A stretch of 64,000 nucleotides of DNA from Lachnospiraceae bacterium (GTDB lineage Bacteria; Bacillota; Clostridia; Lachnospirales; Lachnospiraceae). Below are positions 33,185 through 43,261 of this stretch, in pieces. How positions within the stretch are numbered: position 1 is the stretch's first letter; each line of letters starts with the position of its first letter. The stretch covers positions 62,001-126,000 of the forward strand of contig JAGBEO010000003.1 in the NCBI GenBank assembly GCA_017936885.1, written 5' to 3'. The translations under genes and the position numbers were made by a program. The notes beneath the pieces are model-generated. The model was not told the DNA's origin. It did not search any database and saw only the letters and a program-made list of their open reading frames with translations.

Positions 33185-34101
33185 AGACTGCTCTCCTTTC
33201 CGGTCAGAGACAGGAAAATATCTTCCAGACTCTTCTCCCGTTTCTCCACACGATAGAGGGACAGGTTTTGTGAAACCAGTTGTTGGCAAAGGTTTGCTAC
33301 GTAAGCATCATCTACCATGGGCAGCAGCAGATAGTCATTCTCCTGTGTCGGTTCGATTCCGCGCTGATGAAGGATATCGATGGCAATAGGCAGATGGTTG
33401 ACACGGATGGCAATTTGCTGTTTGGCATGGGAGTGCAGTGATTCCAACGTATTCTGATAAACAAGTTCGCCTTTGCGGATAATTCCTACATGGTCGGCCA
33501 TTTGGTCGATCTCGCTAAGCAGATGGGAAGAGACTACCACAGTGATGCCGTAGGAAGATGGCAGGGTGCGGATCAGTTCGCGCATTTCCTGAATACCCGC
33601 AGGGTCTAATCCGTTGGTAGGCTCATCCAGGATCAACAGCTTGGGGAATCCCAGCAGCGCCGCTGCCAGGCCAAGACGCTGCTTCATACCCAGGGAATAA
33701 TGATTGACCTGCTTCTTGCGGGCATCCTCCAGACGGACGATTTTAAGAACCTTTGCGATATCCTGTTCGGGACAGCCCTTCAAGGTCTGGATGATGCGAA
33801 GGTTTTCCTCTCCCGTTAAATGCCCGTAATAGCTGGGGGACTCAATCAGAGAGCCGGTGTCCGCAAGCAGTTTGATGCGGTTTTTCTCATTGACCGGGGA
33901 GTCAAAGAGGGTAATAGAGCCATTGGTGGGTTTGGCAAGTCCGAGAATCATTTTTAACGTGGTGGATTTACCCGCGCCGTTTGGCCCCAGAAAACCGTAG
34001 ATGGCGCCCTGCGGTACCTGCATATTCAGTTGATTCACGCAGATAACTTTGCCGTATTGTTTTGTAAGGTCAGTTGTTTCAATTAAATTTTGTGTTGGCA
34101 T
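33181..34101 (-). CDS. Lantibiotic-immunity ABC transporter ATPase
   Basis: 306 residues: Walker A GPNGAGKSTTLKMILGL, signature YSLGMKQRLGLAAALLG, Walker B LLILDEPTNGLD and the switch His in VVVSSHLLSEI, followed by an 80-residue C-terminal extension as in the BcrA/MutF subfamily. It energises export of a membrane-acting peptide (established for the family). The operon is divergent from a two-component system, an arrangement like CprABC-CprRK of Clostridioides. Confidence 0.9.
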   Translation of the reverse strand: MPTQNLIETTDLTKQYGKVICVNQLNMQVPQGAIYGFLGPNGAGKSTTLKMILGLAKPTNGSITLFDSPVNEKNRIKLLADTGSLIESPSYYGHLTGEENLRIIQTLKGCPEQDIAKVLKIVRLEDARKKQVNHYSLGMKQRLGLAAALLGFPKLLILDEPTNGLDPAGIQEMRELIRTLPSSYGITVVVSSHLLSEIDQMADHVGIIRKGELVYQNTLESLHSHAKQQIAIRVNHLPIAIDILHQRGIEPTQENDYLLLPMVDDAYVANLCQQLVSQNLSLYRVEKREKSLEDIFLSLTGKESSL

Positions 34102-34166
34102 AATGGGTCCTTTCTTTATAAAAATATGATAAAAGTATGTTACGGTACAAGAATATAAAACCCTGA

Positions 34167-34248
34167 TTACATACGGATGAAGTCTTCCTTACATTTACAT
34201 TAAGAATGGTGCAGATAACTTCTCATAAGCGGGGAAAAATACTATAAT
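34167..34248 (+). promoter_or_regulatory. Divergent regulatory region of the immunity locus
   Basis: TTACAT occurs three times (34167, 34189, 34195). A consensus TATAAT lies at 34243-34248 with only a weak -35 (TTCTCA) at the proper distance, as expected for an activator-dependent promoter. The repeats may be response-regulator sites. Confidence 0.45.
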
Positions 34249-34275
34249 GAGAGGCTGAAAAGGAGCAGCGGAAAT

Positions 34276-34971
34276 ATGAATTTATATGATTACAAAATTT
34301 TGCTCGTGGATGATGAACCGGATTTGCGGAACATGGTGAAGGGGTTCCTGCAAAAAGCGGGTTTTTATAAAATAGTCACGGCGGCATGCTGCGAGGAAGC
34401 AAAGGAGATTTTTCACAGGGAAGCTCCGGGTCTGATTTTGTTGGATGTAATGCTTCCCGATGGGGATGGTTTTTCGTTGCTGCAAAGAATTCGGGAAGAG
34501 TCCGAGGTTCCGGTTATTTTCCTGTCCGCAAGAGATGAGGACGAAAACAGGCTGCACGGTTTAGGACTTGGGGCAGATGATTATATTACGAAGCCTTTTT
34601 TGGCGCAGGAACTGATCTTACGTGTGACAGCGGTGCTCAAAAGGGTGTACAGGGTACACGATATGCAGGAAAACAGGATTATTATGCTGGGCGGATGCAA
34701 AGTGGATTTAAGCAGCGGCGTGGTATACCGCGGGGATACGGAAGTGACTCTGACGGCGAAGGAGTATGCGATTATACAGAAGCTTTCGGAAAACAGGGGA
34801 CGTATCGTAACCATTGATACATTGTGTGAGACAGTCTGGCAGGAAGGCAATTATGGGTACGAAAATACGCTGATCGTGCATATCCGCAGACTACGGGAGA
34901 AGATAGAAGAAGACCCGTCCCATCCGAAGCACTTACTGACGGTGCGCGGACTGGGGTATAAGTTAGTCTGA
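34276..34971 (+). CDS. OmpR-family response regulator of the immunity locus
   Basis: 231 residues: receiver domain with LVDDEPDLRN at the acidic pocket, phospho-acceptor Asp57 in LILLDVMLPDGDG and KPF near residue 107, then a winged-helix domain with VTLTAKEYAIIQKLSENRGR and RRLREKIEEDP. It follows AAAAGGAGCAGC. With the histidine kinase 74 bases downstream it should control the divergent ABC transporter in response to antimicrobial peptides. Confidence 0.92.
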   Translation: MNLYDYKILLVDDEPDLRNMVKGFLQKAGFYKIVTAACCEEAKEIFHREAPGLILLDVMLPDGDGFSLLQRIREESEVPVIFLSARDEDENRLHGLGLGADDYITKPFLAQELILRVTAVLKRVYRVHDMQENRIIMLGGCKVDLSSGVVYRGDTEVTLTAKEYAIIQKLSENRGRIVTIDTLCETVWQEGNYGYENTLIVHIRRLREKIEEDPSHPKHLLTVRGLGYKLV

Positions 34972-35045
34972 TATCTGTATGGAGACATCGACAGAGAATC
35001 TTTGGAAGCTATATGGCGGCATACTGAAGGAAAAAGGAGCAGATT

Positions 35046-36290
35046 ATGAAAAAGCAGCGTTACAGGCTGGATACCAAAAAGGGAATACGGTCTGTTTTGT
35101 ACAGTATCACGGCGATTATTGCTACCGCGTGCCTTGTTATATTTCTGAATATTGTTTTTATGGGGATCGGCTTGTCAGAGTATGTCAGGAAGACACCTGA
35201 TTATGTCAATGTGACATGGCTTGAGGTGACTGATCAAGGATATGAGCTGAATGAGGATGTCAGGGCGAAGATGGATAAGAATGATGTGTGGGCAATGCTT
35301 TTGAATGAGGAAGGACAGGTAATCTGGGAGTATCGTAAACCGGAGGAACTGGCGGATTCCTACAGCAGAGCGGACATTACCCGCATGTCCAAATGGTATC
35401 TGCAAGGGTATCCGGTCTATCTGCGGATCTGGGAGGATAAGATCATAGTAACAGGGTATCCGAAAGATACTCTGTGGAAATATAATATAGAATTTTCACT
35501 GCCGTGGATTGATTTTATAAAACGGGTATGGGTTTATTTCTTTTTGATCAATTTTATCTGGATTATCGGATTAACTTTTCTTTTTACAAGAAAATGGAAG
35601 GAACAAAGAGAGAAGGCACGTATCGAATGGATTGCGGGAATCTCCCATGATATCCGTACCCCGTTGTCGATGGTTATGGGATATGCAGATACCTTAGAAC
35701 ACGATGACAATCTGTCCGGTGAAGAACGGCAGCAGGCGGCGGTTATCAAGCATCAGAGCATTATTATGAAAGAATTAGTCGAAGATTTGAATCTGACTTC
35801 CCGGTTGGAGTATTCCATGCAGGCGCTTAGGAAAGAAGAGGTGCGTCCGGCGGCAGTGCTCAGAGAGGTGGCGGCTTCTTTTCTGAATGATGTGCAGGAA
35901 GGACAATTGCAGATTGCTTTAGAGATTGAAGAAACTGCGGAGGATATAATGATCAAAGCAGACAGGCGCCTGCTGGTAAGAGCCTTCCGAAATCTGACCA
36001 ATAACAGTATGCAACATGGAGGACAGGCAGATGCCGTGACCATTCAGATTCATATGCAGAGGGACAAAAGCAGATGTATCATCCGGTTCGAGGATAACGG
36101 AATGGGATATTCAGAAGAGGTATTGCGGCAGCTTTTAAACAGAAGGAAGAAAGACGCGGCGCAGAATATCCGCGGTCTTGGCATTGTGCAGAAGATTATC
36201 ATAGCCCACGGCGGGAAGATATCGTTTGGGAACTGTCAGGATGGCGGCAGCTTCTGCCTGATAAAGTTCAGAAGCAGGATCAGGTTATAA
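35046..36290 (+). CDS. Sensor histidine kinase of the immunity locus
   Basis: 414 residues. Two membrane spans at about residues 13-37 and 160-182 bracket a 120-residue external domain. The H-box IAGISHDIRTPLSMVMGYAD has the phospho-acceptor His201, followed by FRNLTNNSMQH (N-box), EDNGMGYS and RGLGIVQKI (G-boxes). The external domain is much longer than in BceS-type sensors and resembles lantibiotic sensors in layout. AAAAAGGAGCAGATT precedes the ATG. Confidence 0.9.
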   Translation: MKKQRYRLDTKKGIRSVLYSITAIIATACLVIFLNIVFMGIGLSEYVRKTPDYVNVTWLEVTDQGYELNEDVRAKMDKNDVWAMLLNEEGQVIWEYRKPEELADSYSRADITRMSKWYLQGYPVYLRIWEDKIIVTGYPKDTLWKYNIEFSLPWIDFIKRVWVYFFLINFIWIIGLTFLFTRKWKEQREKARIEWIAGISHDIRTPLSMVMGYADTLEHDDNLSGEERQQAAVIKHQSIIMKELVEDLNLTSRLEYSMQALRKEEVRPAAVLREVAASFLNDVQEGQLQIALEIEETAEDIMIKADRRLLVRAFRNLTNNSMQHGGQADAVTIQIHMQRDKSRCIIRFEDNGMGYSEEVLRQLLNRRKKDAAQNIRGLGIVQKIIIAHGGKISFGNCQDGGSFCLIKFRSRIRL

Positions 36291-37145
36291 GGTTTTCCTG
36301 AAATCCTTCGGGGTGCATCCGTAGATCTGCTTAAAATTGCGCATAAACAGTTTATAGTTGGTAATGCCGTGCCTGTCTAAGATAGTGCCGATGTTCAGAT
36401 CTGTGTTTTTCAGGTCATAGCAGACATGGGTTAAGCGCACGCTGTTCACATAGGCGGTAAAAGTAGTACCCATATTGCGCTTGAAGAAACGGCAGAAATA
36501 TTCCGGATTGAGAGCTGCAAGGTTGGCTGCGTCTTCTAATGTAATAAGCTCTGTATAGTGTTCTTTGATATAACGGATCACGGGAGCCAGACGGTCCAGA
36601 TTCTTCTGGCTCTGTACTTTGGCTGTGTTATCAACGGTGACCTTATAATGAACCATCAGGGTATAGAGAAAGTCATAGAGCAGACTGGAGAACCGCAGGG
36701 AGTATTCCTGTGGTTTTTCTGTATAAAGCTGTCCCATTTCCGTGAGAATCCGGCGCAGCGTATCGGCCGGCACCGCACACAGGGACTGGGAAGCGTTAGG
36801 CTCAGGCTGCGGAGCAGGTTTTAATGACAAATCGAATTGGATGTTGTCGTATTCCGGGATAGCATGGGTGAGAAACCGGTAAGGAATCTGCAGTAGCAGC
36901 ACACGGGCATAATCATAGGTCTGTGTTGCATGAATAGCAGCAGTATTCACAACCATAAAATCACCCTTGGTCAGACGGTGTTTATGGTGATTGATAGTAA
37001 CATCCATATCACCGTCATAGATATAGACTACTTCCATGCTGCGGTGCCAGTGTTCGGGAATAAAATCGTTGGAACTTTCATAGATTTCGAATCTGGCATT
37101 GATGTTACTTTCCGTATGTACTTCTTCATGGATAAATTGTTCCAT
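36285..37145 (-). CDS. AraC family regulator
   Basis: About 287 residues starting at MEQFIHEEVHTESN, with GGGAGG upstream; a longer frame from 37247 lacks a ribosome-binding site. An N-terminal cupin (EHWHRSMEVVYIYDGD) precedes two helix-turn-helix motifs: TLEDAANLAALNPEYFCRFF and IGTILDRHGITNYKLFMRNF, with the AraC closing motif GCTPKDFRK. It is divergent from the GH3 beta-glucosidase and probably activates it in response to a sugar. It overlaps the histidine kinase gene by six bases tail to tail. Confidence 0.88.
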   Translation of the reverse strand: MEQFIHEEVHTESNINARFEIYESSNDFIPEHWHRSMEVVYIYDGDMDVTINHHKHRLTKGDFMVVNTAAIHATQTYDYARVLLLQIPYRFLTHAIPEYDNIQFDLSLKPAPQPEPNASQSLCAVPADTLRRILTEMGQLYTEKPQEYSLRFSSLLYDFLYTLMVHYKVTVDNTAKVQSQKNLDRLAPVIRYIKEHYTELITLEDAANLAALNPEYFCRFFKRNMGTTFTAYVNSVRLTHVCYDLKNTDLNIGTILDRHGITNYKLFMRNFKQIYGCTPKDFRKTL

Positions 37146-37242
37146 TGTAAATCTATGCCTCCCATTGGCTGTAAAATCAGAATCACAGGTACAAAAGTCT
37201 GTTTGGTGCGTTAATAATATCATCTCTGATGAAGCATAAAAA

Positions 37243-37254
37243 GTCAATATTGAC
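37243..37254. promoter_or_regulatory. Palindrome between araC-like and GH3 genes
   Basis: A perfect 12-base palindrome, GTCAATATTGAC, overlaps possible -35 elements in both directions (TTGACC on plus, TTGACT on minus). It may be an operator; no supporting second site was seen. Confidence 0.35.
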
Positions 37255-37409
37255 CTATAAATTAGTCATAAAAAGATATAGGAATCCACACATTGTCATG
37301 TTACACTAAAACATATGAAGGAGCACGGATCAAGGCGTACAGGCTAAGAGAAGAGTGTTTATGAAAATGGGTATCATAGTAAAGGATTATGCAGTAGGAG
37401 GTTTATGAA

Positions 37410-39686
37410 ATGACAGCAGACAAGATCAAAGAGATTGTGGCACAGATGACGTTAGAGGAAAAAGCGGCAATGTGCTCCGGTGCTGATTTCTGGCATACAG
37501 AAGCAGTGGAAAGACTTGGTATTCCGGCAAGTATGGTTTCTGACGGCCCGCACGGTCTCAGAAAACAGGACCAGGAGGGAGATCATCTTGGAGTTAATGA
37601 GAGTATTAAAGCGGTATGTTTCCCGGCAGGCTGCGGAACGGCAGCTTCTTTTAACAGGGAGTTATTGAATAAAATGGGTGAGGCGCTTGGCAATGAATGC
37701 CAGGCTGAGGGAGTTAGCGTAATCTTAGGCCCCGCGGTGAATATTAAGCGTTCCCCGCTGTGCGGACGTAATTTCGAGTATTATTCCGAAGATCCCCTTG
37801 TGGCAAGTGAGATGGCAGGTGCTCTTATCCACGGTGTACAGAGTAAGAATGTGGGAACCAGTATCAAGCATTTTTTGGCGAACAATCAGGAGACAAGAAG
37901 AATGTCTTCCGATTCCCGTATTGACGAGAGAACCCTGCATGAGATTTATCTGGCAGCTTTCGAGGGTGCGGTGAAGAAAGAGAAGCCATGGACCGTGATG
38001 TGTTCCTATAACAGGATCAATGGAATCTATGCTGCGGAAAACCATAAATATCTGACGGAGACACTTCGTGATCAGTGGGGATTTGACGGCTATGTGATGA
38101 GTGACTGGGGTGCGGTCAATAACCGTGTAGAAGATCTGAAAGCAGGACTTGATCTTGAGATGCCTTCTTCTGAGGGTGCCAATGATAAGCTTATCGTAGG
38201 TGCCGTGGAGAGCGGAGAGATGAGCGAGGAAGTGTTGGATACCGCGGTAGAGCGTATTTTGAACATTGTATTCCGTTATGAAGAGAACCGGGATAAGAGT
38301 GCGGTTTTTGATAAGGATAAAGATCATGAGCTGGCTCGCAAAGTGGCAGAGGAAACGATCGTCCTTCTGAAAAATGAAGGCGTTCTTCCGTTATCTGATC
38401 AGGACGAGATTGCTTTCATCGGTAAATATGCCATGAAACCCCGTTATCAGGGAGGCGGCAGTTCCCATATCAACAGCCATAAGATTACTTCTGCGCTGGA
38501 TGCGGTGAAGGGAATGAGCAATATTACCTTTGCCATGGGATTCGATGATAAAGAAGACAAGACAGACGAGAAACTGCTGGCAGAGGCAGTGGAGGCAGCG
38601 AAGAAGGCAAAGGTGGCAGTTATTTTTGCGGGTCTTCCCGATGCTTTTGAGTCCGAGGGCTTCGACAGACAGCATATGTCTATGCCGAATTGCCAGAATG
38701 AACTGATCGAGAAAGTAGCAGCAGTACAGCCTAATACTATCGTGGTGCTGCACAATGGTTCTCCTGTAGAAATGCCCTGGGTTAATCAGGTAAAAGGCAT
38801 TATCGAGGCATATCTGGGCGGTCAGGCAGTAGGCGGCGCCGTATGTGATATCCTGTTCGGTAAAGTGAATCCCAGTGCGAAGCTGCCGGAGACCTTCCCG
38901 TTAAAATTAGAGGATAATCCGTCTTACTTGTCTTATATCGGCGAGGGAGATGTGGTGGAATACCGTGAGGGTATTTTCGTAGGCTACCGCTATTATGATA
39001 AAAAGAAAATGGATGTATTGTTCCCGTTTGGATATGGCTTGTCCTACACCACTTTTGCTTATGATAATCTGAAAGTGGATAAAGAGTGTATGAAAGATAC
39101 GGACACCATGACTGTGTCTGTGGATGTTACCAATACCGGCAAAATGGCGGGTAAAGAGGTGGTACAGCTCTATGTGGCTGATAAGGAGAGTACGGTGATT
39201 CGTCCGGTGAAAGAACTGCGTGATTTTGCTAAAGTAGAACTTGCTCCGGGAGAGACGAAGACCGTGACCTTCACACTGGATAAGAGAGCCTTCGCGTACT
39301 ATAGCGTAAAGATTCATGACTGGCATGTGGAGACAGGCGAGTTTGATATCATGATCGGCCGCTCATCAAGAGATATCGTGCTGACTAAGACTGTGACCGT
39401 GGAATCAACAGTAAAGCTTCCGTTTGTGTACACAACGGACACGACTATGGGTGATGTGAAGAAGGACCCGAGGGCATGGGAGATTGTCAAAGGTCTTTTG
39501 AAGCATGGCATGTTTGGGGATGCTGATAATTCCGAGAGCGAGGCAGCCAGCGAGGCGATATCCGATGAGATGAATGCGGCGATGGAGGAATACCTGCCGC
39601 TTCGCGGACCGGTCAGCTTCGGCGGTAAAATAACGATGGCTGATGTACAGGCGCTGGTGGATCAGTTGAATGGGTTGGACGATTAG
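37410..39686 (+). CDS. bglX: GH3 beta-glucosidase
   Basis: 758 residues with no signal peptide. Order of domains: GH3 N-terminal barrel (MVSDGPHGLRKQ, KHFLANNQETRR, nucleophile Asp232 in YVMSDWGAV), GH3 C-terminal domain (VLLKNEGVLPL, GGGSSHINSHK) and an FnIII-like domain near residue 560 (SVDVTNTGKMAGKEVVQLYV). The last 100 residues form an extra acidic tail. It hydrolyses beta-linked glucosides in the cytoplasm. GGAGG precedes the ATG, and the divergent AraC regulator is the likely controller. The bglX name is by family; the substrate is untested. Confidence 0.9.
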   Translation: MTADKIKEIVAQMTLEEKAAMCSGADFWHTEAVERLGIPASMVSDGPHGLRKQDQEGDHLGVNESIKAVCFPAGCGTAASFNRELLNKMGEALGNECQAEGVSVILGPAVNIKRSPLCGRNFEYYSEDPLVASEMAGALIHGVQSKNVGTSIKHFLANNQETRRMSSDSRIDERTLHEIYLAAFEGAVKKEKPWTVMCSYNRINGIYAAENHKYLTETLRDQWGFDGYVMSDWGAVNNRVEDLKAGLDLEMPSSEGANDKLIVGAVESGEMSEEVLDTAVERILNIVFRYEENRDKSAVFDKDKDHELARKVAEETIVLLKNEGVLPLSDQDEIAFIGKYAMKPRYQGGGSSHINSHKITSALDAVKGMSNITFAMGFDDKEDKTDEKLLAEAVEAAKKAKVAVIFAGLPDAFESEGFDRQHMSMPNCQNELIEKVAAVQPNTIVVLHNGSPVEMPWVNQVKGIIEAYLGGQAVGGAVCDILFGKVNPSAKLPETFPLKLEDNPSYLSYIGEGDVVEYREGIFVGYRYYDKKKMDVLFPFGYGLSYTTFAYDNLKVDKECMKDTDTMTVSVDVTNTGKMAGKEVVQLYVADKESTVIRPVKELRDFAKVELAPGETKTVTFTLDKRAFAYYSVKIHDWHVETGEFDIMIGRSSRDIVLTKTVTVESTVKLPFVYTTDTTMGDVKKDPRAWEIVKGLLKHGMFGDADNSESEAASEAISDEMNAAMEEYLPLRGPVSFGGKITMADVQALVDQLNGLDD

Positions 39687-39742
39687 GAATGTATTTGAAG
39701 AACTATGATTGCGTAAGTAATATTCATAACAGATAAAAAGAT

Positions 39743-39787
39743 AGCTGCAGCAGGCGGATGGAAAGGGTGCCTGTTGCAGCTGTTTTT
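39743..39787. terminator. Bidirectional terminator between GH3 and pyrG
   Basis: Thirteen-base arms AGCTGCAGCAGGC and GCCTGTTGCAGCT, then GTTTTTAT. The minus-strand side has TTTTTATCTG, so it can also end pyrG transcripts. Confidence 0.85.
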
Positions 39788-39811
39788 ATAGAAAGTAATT
39801 ACTTTTTGGAG

Positions 39812-41419
39812 TTAAAAAGCTTTATTCTGTAGTGCTGCTTCCACAAATCCCTTAAATAACGGATGCGGTCTGTTCGGTCTGGATTTCAACTCAGGATGTG
39901 CCTGAGTCGCCACGAAGAACGGGTGATCCGACAATTCACACATTTCCACAATACGTCCGTCAGGAGATAATCCTGCCAGCTTCATACCGTTTTCGGTAAG
40001 TACCGCACGGTAGTCGTTGTTTACCTCATAGCGGTGTCTGTGACGTTCATGAATTGTTCCCTCACCATACAATTCATATGCCCTGCTGTTTTCATCCAGT
40101 ACGCAGGGATAGGAACCGAGCCGCAGTGTGCCGCCGATATCCTCTACGCCGTTTTGATCCGGCATCAACGCAATAACAGGGTGCGTGGTAGAGGGATCAA
40201 GCTCGATGCTGTGAGCGTCATTGTACCCGATCACATTTCTTACAAATTCCACAATGGATAACTGCATACCGAGACAGAGACCCAGATACGGCACTTTGTG
40301 TTCCCTTGCATAGCGGATTGCATAAATCATACCGTCGATACCTCTGTCGCCGAAGCCGCCGGGCACCAGAACACCGTTGACATCTTTTAATATGTCGGTG
40401 ACATTTTCTTCTGTGACGGTTTCAGAGTCCACCCATTTGATATTGACAACGCAGCGGTTGGAGATGCCGCCGTGTTTCAAGGCTTCTACCACGCTGATAT
40501 AGGCATCGTGGAGCTGAGTGTATTTGCCGACCAATGCGACAGTCACTTCATCGGTGGGTGTTCTCAAGGATTCCACCATAGCTTTCCAGTCAGTCAGATC
40601 CGGTTCCGGGCAGTCTAATCCCAGACATTCACAGGCAACCTGGGCGAGATGCTCTTTTTCCATCGCCAAAGGGGCTTCATATAAGTATTCTACATCCAGA
40701 TTCTGCAGTACCCGGTTGCTCGGTACATTACAGAATAGGGCAATTTTATCTTTGATTCCCTGATCTAATGGATACTCGCTTCTGCATACGATGATATCCG
40801 GGCGGATGCCCATACCCTGCAGCTCTTTGACGCTTGCCTGGGTGGGTTTGGTTTTCATTTCCTGAGAAGCTCTCAGGTAGGGAATTAAGGTCACATGGAT
40901 CAGAATCGCATTTTCCCGCCCCACTTCATGCTGGAACTGACGGATGGATTCTAAGAAGGGCTGGCTTTCGATATCACCTACCGTACCGCCCACTTCAATA
41001 ATGGCGATTCTGGTTTCTTCATCGGTAAAGTTTCGGTAAAACCGGCTTTTGATCTCATTGGTAATATGGGGAATTACCTGTACTGTGCCGCCGCCGTAGT
41101 CTCCCCGGCGTTCTTTTTGCAGGACGGACCAATATACCTTTCCGGTGGTGACATTGGAGTTCTTATCCAGATTTTCATCAATAAATCGTTCGTAGTGCCC
41201 TAAATCCAGATCCGTTTCCGTACCGTCCTCCGTGACGAAGACTTCGCCGTGCTGGATTGGGTTCATAGTGCCGGGATCAATGTTGATATAAGGGTCGAAC
41301 TTCTGCATTGTGACCTTGTAGCCTCGTGCTTTCAACAATCTTCCCAAAGATGCGGCGGTAATCCCTTTGCCGAGACCGGAAACGACACCGCCAGTTACAA
41401 ATACATATTTTACTGCCAT
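39812..41419 (-). CDS. pyrG: CTP synthase
   Basis: 535 residues in the accepted frame, matching CTP synthases. N-terminal synthetase with [20 protein letters not shown] (P-loop), then a class I glutamine amidotransferase with [11 protein letters not shown] (nucleophile Cys) and [11 protein letters not shown] (His, Glu). It makes CTP from UTP, ATP and glutamine. ATG 41419 (MAVKYVFV) is favoured over 41431 because GGAG lies 7 bases upstream. A promoter and a strong terminator hairpin lie in its leader, which suggests attenuation by CTP or another signal. Confidence 0.95.
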   Translation of the reverse strand: MAVKYVFVTGGVVSGLGKGITAASLGRLLKARGYKVTMQKFDPYINIDPGTMNPIQHGEVFVTEDGTETDLDLGHYERFIDENLDKNSNVTTGKVYWSVLQKERRGDYGGGTVQVIPHITNEIKSRFYRNFTDEETRIAIIEVGGTVGDIESQPFLESIRQFQHEVGRENAILIHVTLIPYLRASQEMKTKPTQASVKELQGMGIRPDIIVCRSEYPLDQGIKDKIALFCNVPSNRVLQNLDVEYLYEAPLAMEKEHLAQVACECLGLDCPEPDLTDWKAMVESLRTPTDEVTVALVGKYTQLHDAYISVVEALKHGGISNRCVVNIKWVDSETVTEENVTDILKDVNGVLVPGGFGDRGIDGMIYAIRYAREHKVPYLGLCLGMQLSIVEFVRNVIGYNDAHSIELDPSTTHPVIALMPDQNGVEDIGGTLRLGSYPCVLDENSRAYELYGEGTIHERHRHRYEVNNDYRAVLTENGMKLAGLSPDGRIVEMCELSDHPFFVATQAHPELKSRPNRPHPLFKGFVEAALQNKAF

Positions 41420-41547
41420 ATTTTTCTCCATTCTGAAGCATTTTACGTTCTTTTCTACCTTTTCGGTGCGGCTTTACGCTGAGTTTGCTGTCAGACATAT
41501 GCTTTGGAACCGCGAACAGTAACTCCTTCTTAGTATGTATATATACG

Positions 41548-41580
41548 AAAAAAGGCACTATGAGCCATGCTCACAGCGCC
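41548..41580 (-). terminator. Leader terminator (attenuator) of pyrG
   Basis: On the minus strand GGCGCTGTGAGC and GCTCATAGTGCC pair over 12 bases (two G-U) with loop ATG, and the run TTTTTT follows. Flanking AAA/TTT can extend the stem. It lies between the pyrG promoter and the pyrG start, with no gene upstream on that strand to terminate. Confidence 0.8.
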
Positions 41581-41597
41581 TTTGCTTTGATATGAAA

Positions 41598-41626
41598 AGT
41601 TTAGCACCGGTCGTTTTTGTTGTCAA
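41598..41626 (-). promoter_or_regulatory. pyrG promoter
   Basis: Minus-strand TTGACA (41626-41621), 17-base spacer, TAAACT (41603-41598). The leader from here to the ATG is about 170 bases and contains the terminator hairpin. Confidence 0.75.
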
Positions 41627-41779
41627 TCTCATTTCTTTAGATATAAAAATTTTATTAAGAAAAAATTGAGAATTGTTCATTCCTTTTTTATGGAATAATT
41701 AAAAGGGTTGTGCTACAATAAGAAACGTTATAATAGATTCAAAGAAGAAAACGGCGAAAGAAAGCAGCAGGATGAACTT

Positions 41780-43261
41780 ATGAGAGTGGGATTTGACAAT
41801 GAAAAGTATTTAAAAATGCAGTCTGAGCATATTATGGAGCGAATCAATAAATTCGGCGATAAGCTGTATTTGGAATTCGGCGGGAAGCTGTTTGACGACT
41901 ATCATGCTTCCAGGGTACTGCCGGGATTTGAGCCGGACAGCAAGCTCCGCATGTTGATGAAGCTTTCCGACAGGGCGGAGATCGTTATTGTAATAAATGC
42001 GGCGGATATTGAAAAGAATAAAATACGTGGAGATTTGGGAATTACTTATGATGAGGATGTACAGCGTCTGATGCGGGAATTTGAGAGCCGCGGACTGTAT
42101 GTGGGAAGCGTGGTTCTGACACATTATGCAGGCCAGACGCGCGCAGCCGAATTCAAAGAGAAGTTAGAGAAGAAAAATGTCAGGGTATATCTTCACTATG
42201 CGATAGAAGGCTACCCTTCCAATATCCCGCTGATTGTCAGCGATGAAGGATATGGCAAGAATGAATATATTGAAACAACCAGACCTCTTGTAGTCGTTAC
42301 GGCACCGGGACCGGGAAGCGGCAAGATGGCCACCTGTCTGTCCCAGCTGTATCATGATAATAAGAGAGGGATCAAGGCAGGCTATGCAAAATACGAGACC
42401 TTCCCGATCTGGAATATTCCGTTAAAGCATCCGATCAATCTTGCCTATGAGGCAGCTACGGCAGATCTGAACGATATCAATATGATTGATCCGTTCCACC
42501 TGGAAGCATACGGGGAAACAACGGTCAACTATAACCGTGATATTGAGATTTTCCCGGTGTTGAATGCGATTTTTGAAGGCATATACGGTGAGAATCCTTA
42601 TAAATCGCCTACTGATATGGGAGTCAACATGGCAGGTAACTGTATCATAGATGATGATGCCTGCAAAGAAGCCTCCTATATGGAAATCATCCGCCGCTAT
42701 TATACAGCGATGAATGATGTGATCAAGGGTAAAGCCAAAGAAACTGATGTCTATAAAATAGAGCTTCTGTTAAAACAGGCCAAAATTACGACAGATGACC
42801 GCAAGGTAACGGTGGCTGCAAAGGAAAGAGCAGAGAAGCTGCAGGTGCCGACAGCGGCAATAGAGCTGGCAGACGGTACGATTATCACTTCCAAGACGAC
42901 AGATTTACTGGGCGCATCGGCAGCCCTTTTGTTGAATGCGTTAAAGTATCTGGGCGGAGTGGCGCATGATACTCACTTGATTTCACCGGAAGCGATTGAG
43001 CCGATTCAGGAGTTAAAGACCAAATATCTTGGGGGCAAAAACCCCCGGCTGCATACGGATGAAGTGCTGATTGCACTCTCTATTTCCGCCATGCAGGATC
43101 AGAATGCGAGAAAAGCGTTGGAGCAGCTTCCTAAGCTGAAGGGATGTCAGGTACATACCTCGGTGATGCTCTCTGACGTTGATATAAAAACATTTAAGAA
43201 GCTTGGTGTGGATTTAACCAGTGAGCCTTCTATCAAAGGAAAGAGTATAGTCAATGAGTGA
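41780..43261 (+). CDS. DUF1846 family protein
   Basis: About 493 residues from MRVGFDNEKYLKMQSEHIME. This is the length and opening of the DUF1846 family (KFGDKLYLEFGGKLFDDYHA, then VVTAPGPGSGKMATCLSQLY with a P-loop-like stretch). Structures of the family exist but its reaction is not firmly known. The stop overlaps the ftsH start by eight bases, so the two are co-transcribed. ATG 41780 is preferred to the earlier in-frame codons at 41708. Confidence 0.9.
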   Translation: MRVGFDNEKYLKMQSEHIMERINKFGDKLYLEFGGKLFDDYHASRVLPGFEPDSKLRMLMKLSDRAEIVIVINAADIEKNKIRGDLGITYDEDVQRLMREFESRGLYVGSVVLTHYAGQTRAAEFKEKLEKKNVRVYLHYAIEGYPSNIPLIVSDEGYGKNEYIETTRPLVVVTAPGPGSGKMATCLSQLYHDNKRGIKAGYAKYETFPIWNIPLKHPINLAYEAATADLNDINMIDPFHLEAYGETTVNYNRDIEIFPVLNAIFEGIYGENPYKSPTDMGVNMAGNCIIDDDACKEASYMEIIRRYYTAMNDVIKGKAKETDVYKIELLLKQAKITTDDRKVTVAAKERAEKLQVPTAAIELADGTIITSKTTDLLGASAALLLNALKYLGGVAHDTHLISPEAIEPIQELKTKYLGGKNPRLHTDEVLIALSISAMQDQNARKALEQLPKLKGCQVHTSVMLSDVDIKTFKKLGVDLTSEPSIKGKSIVNE

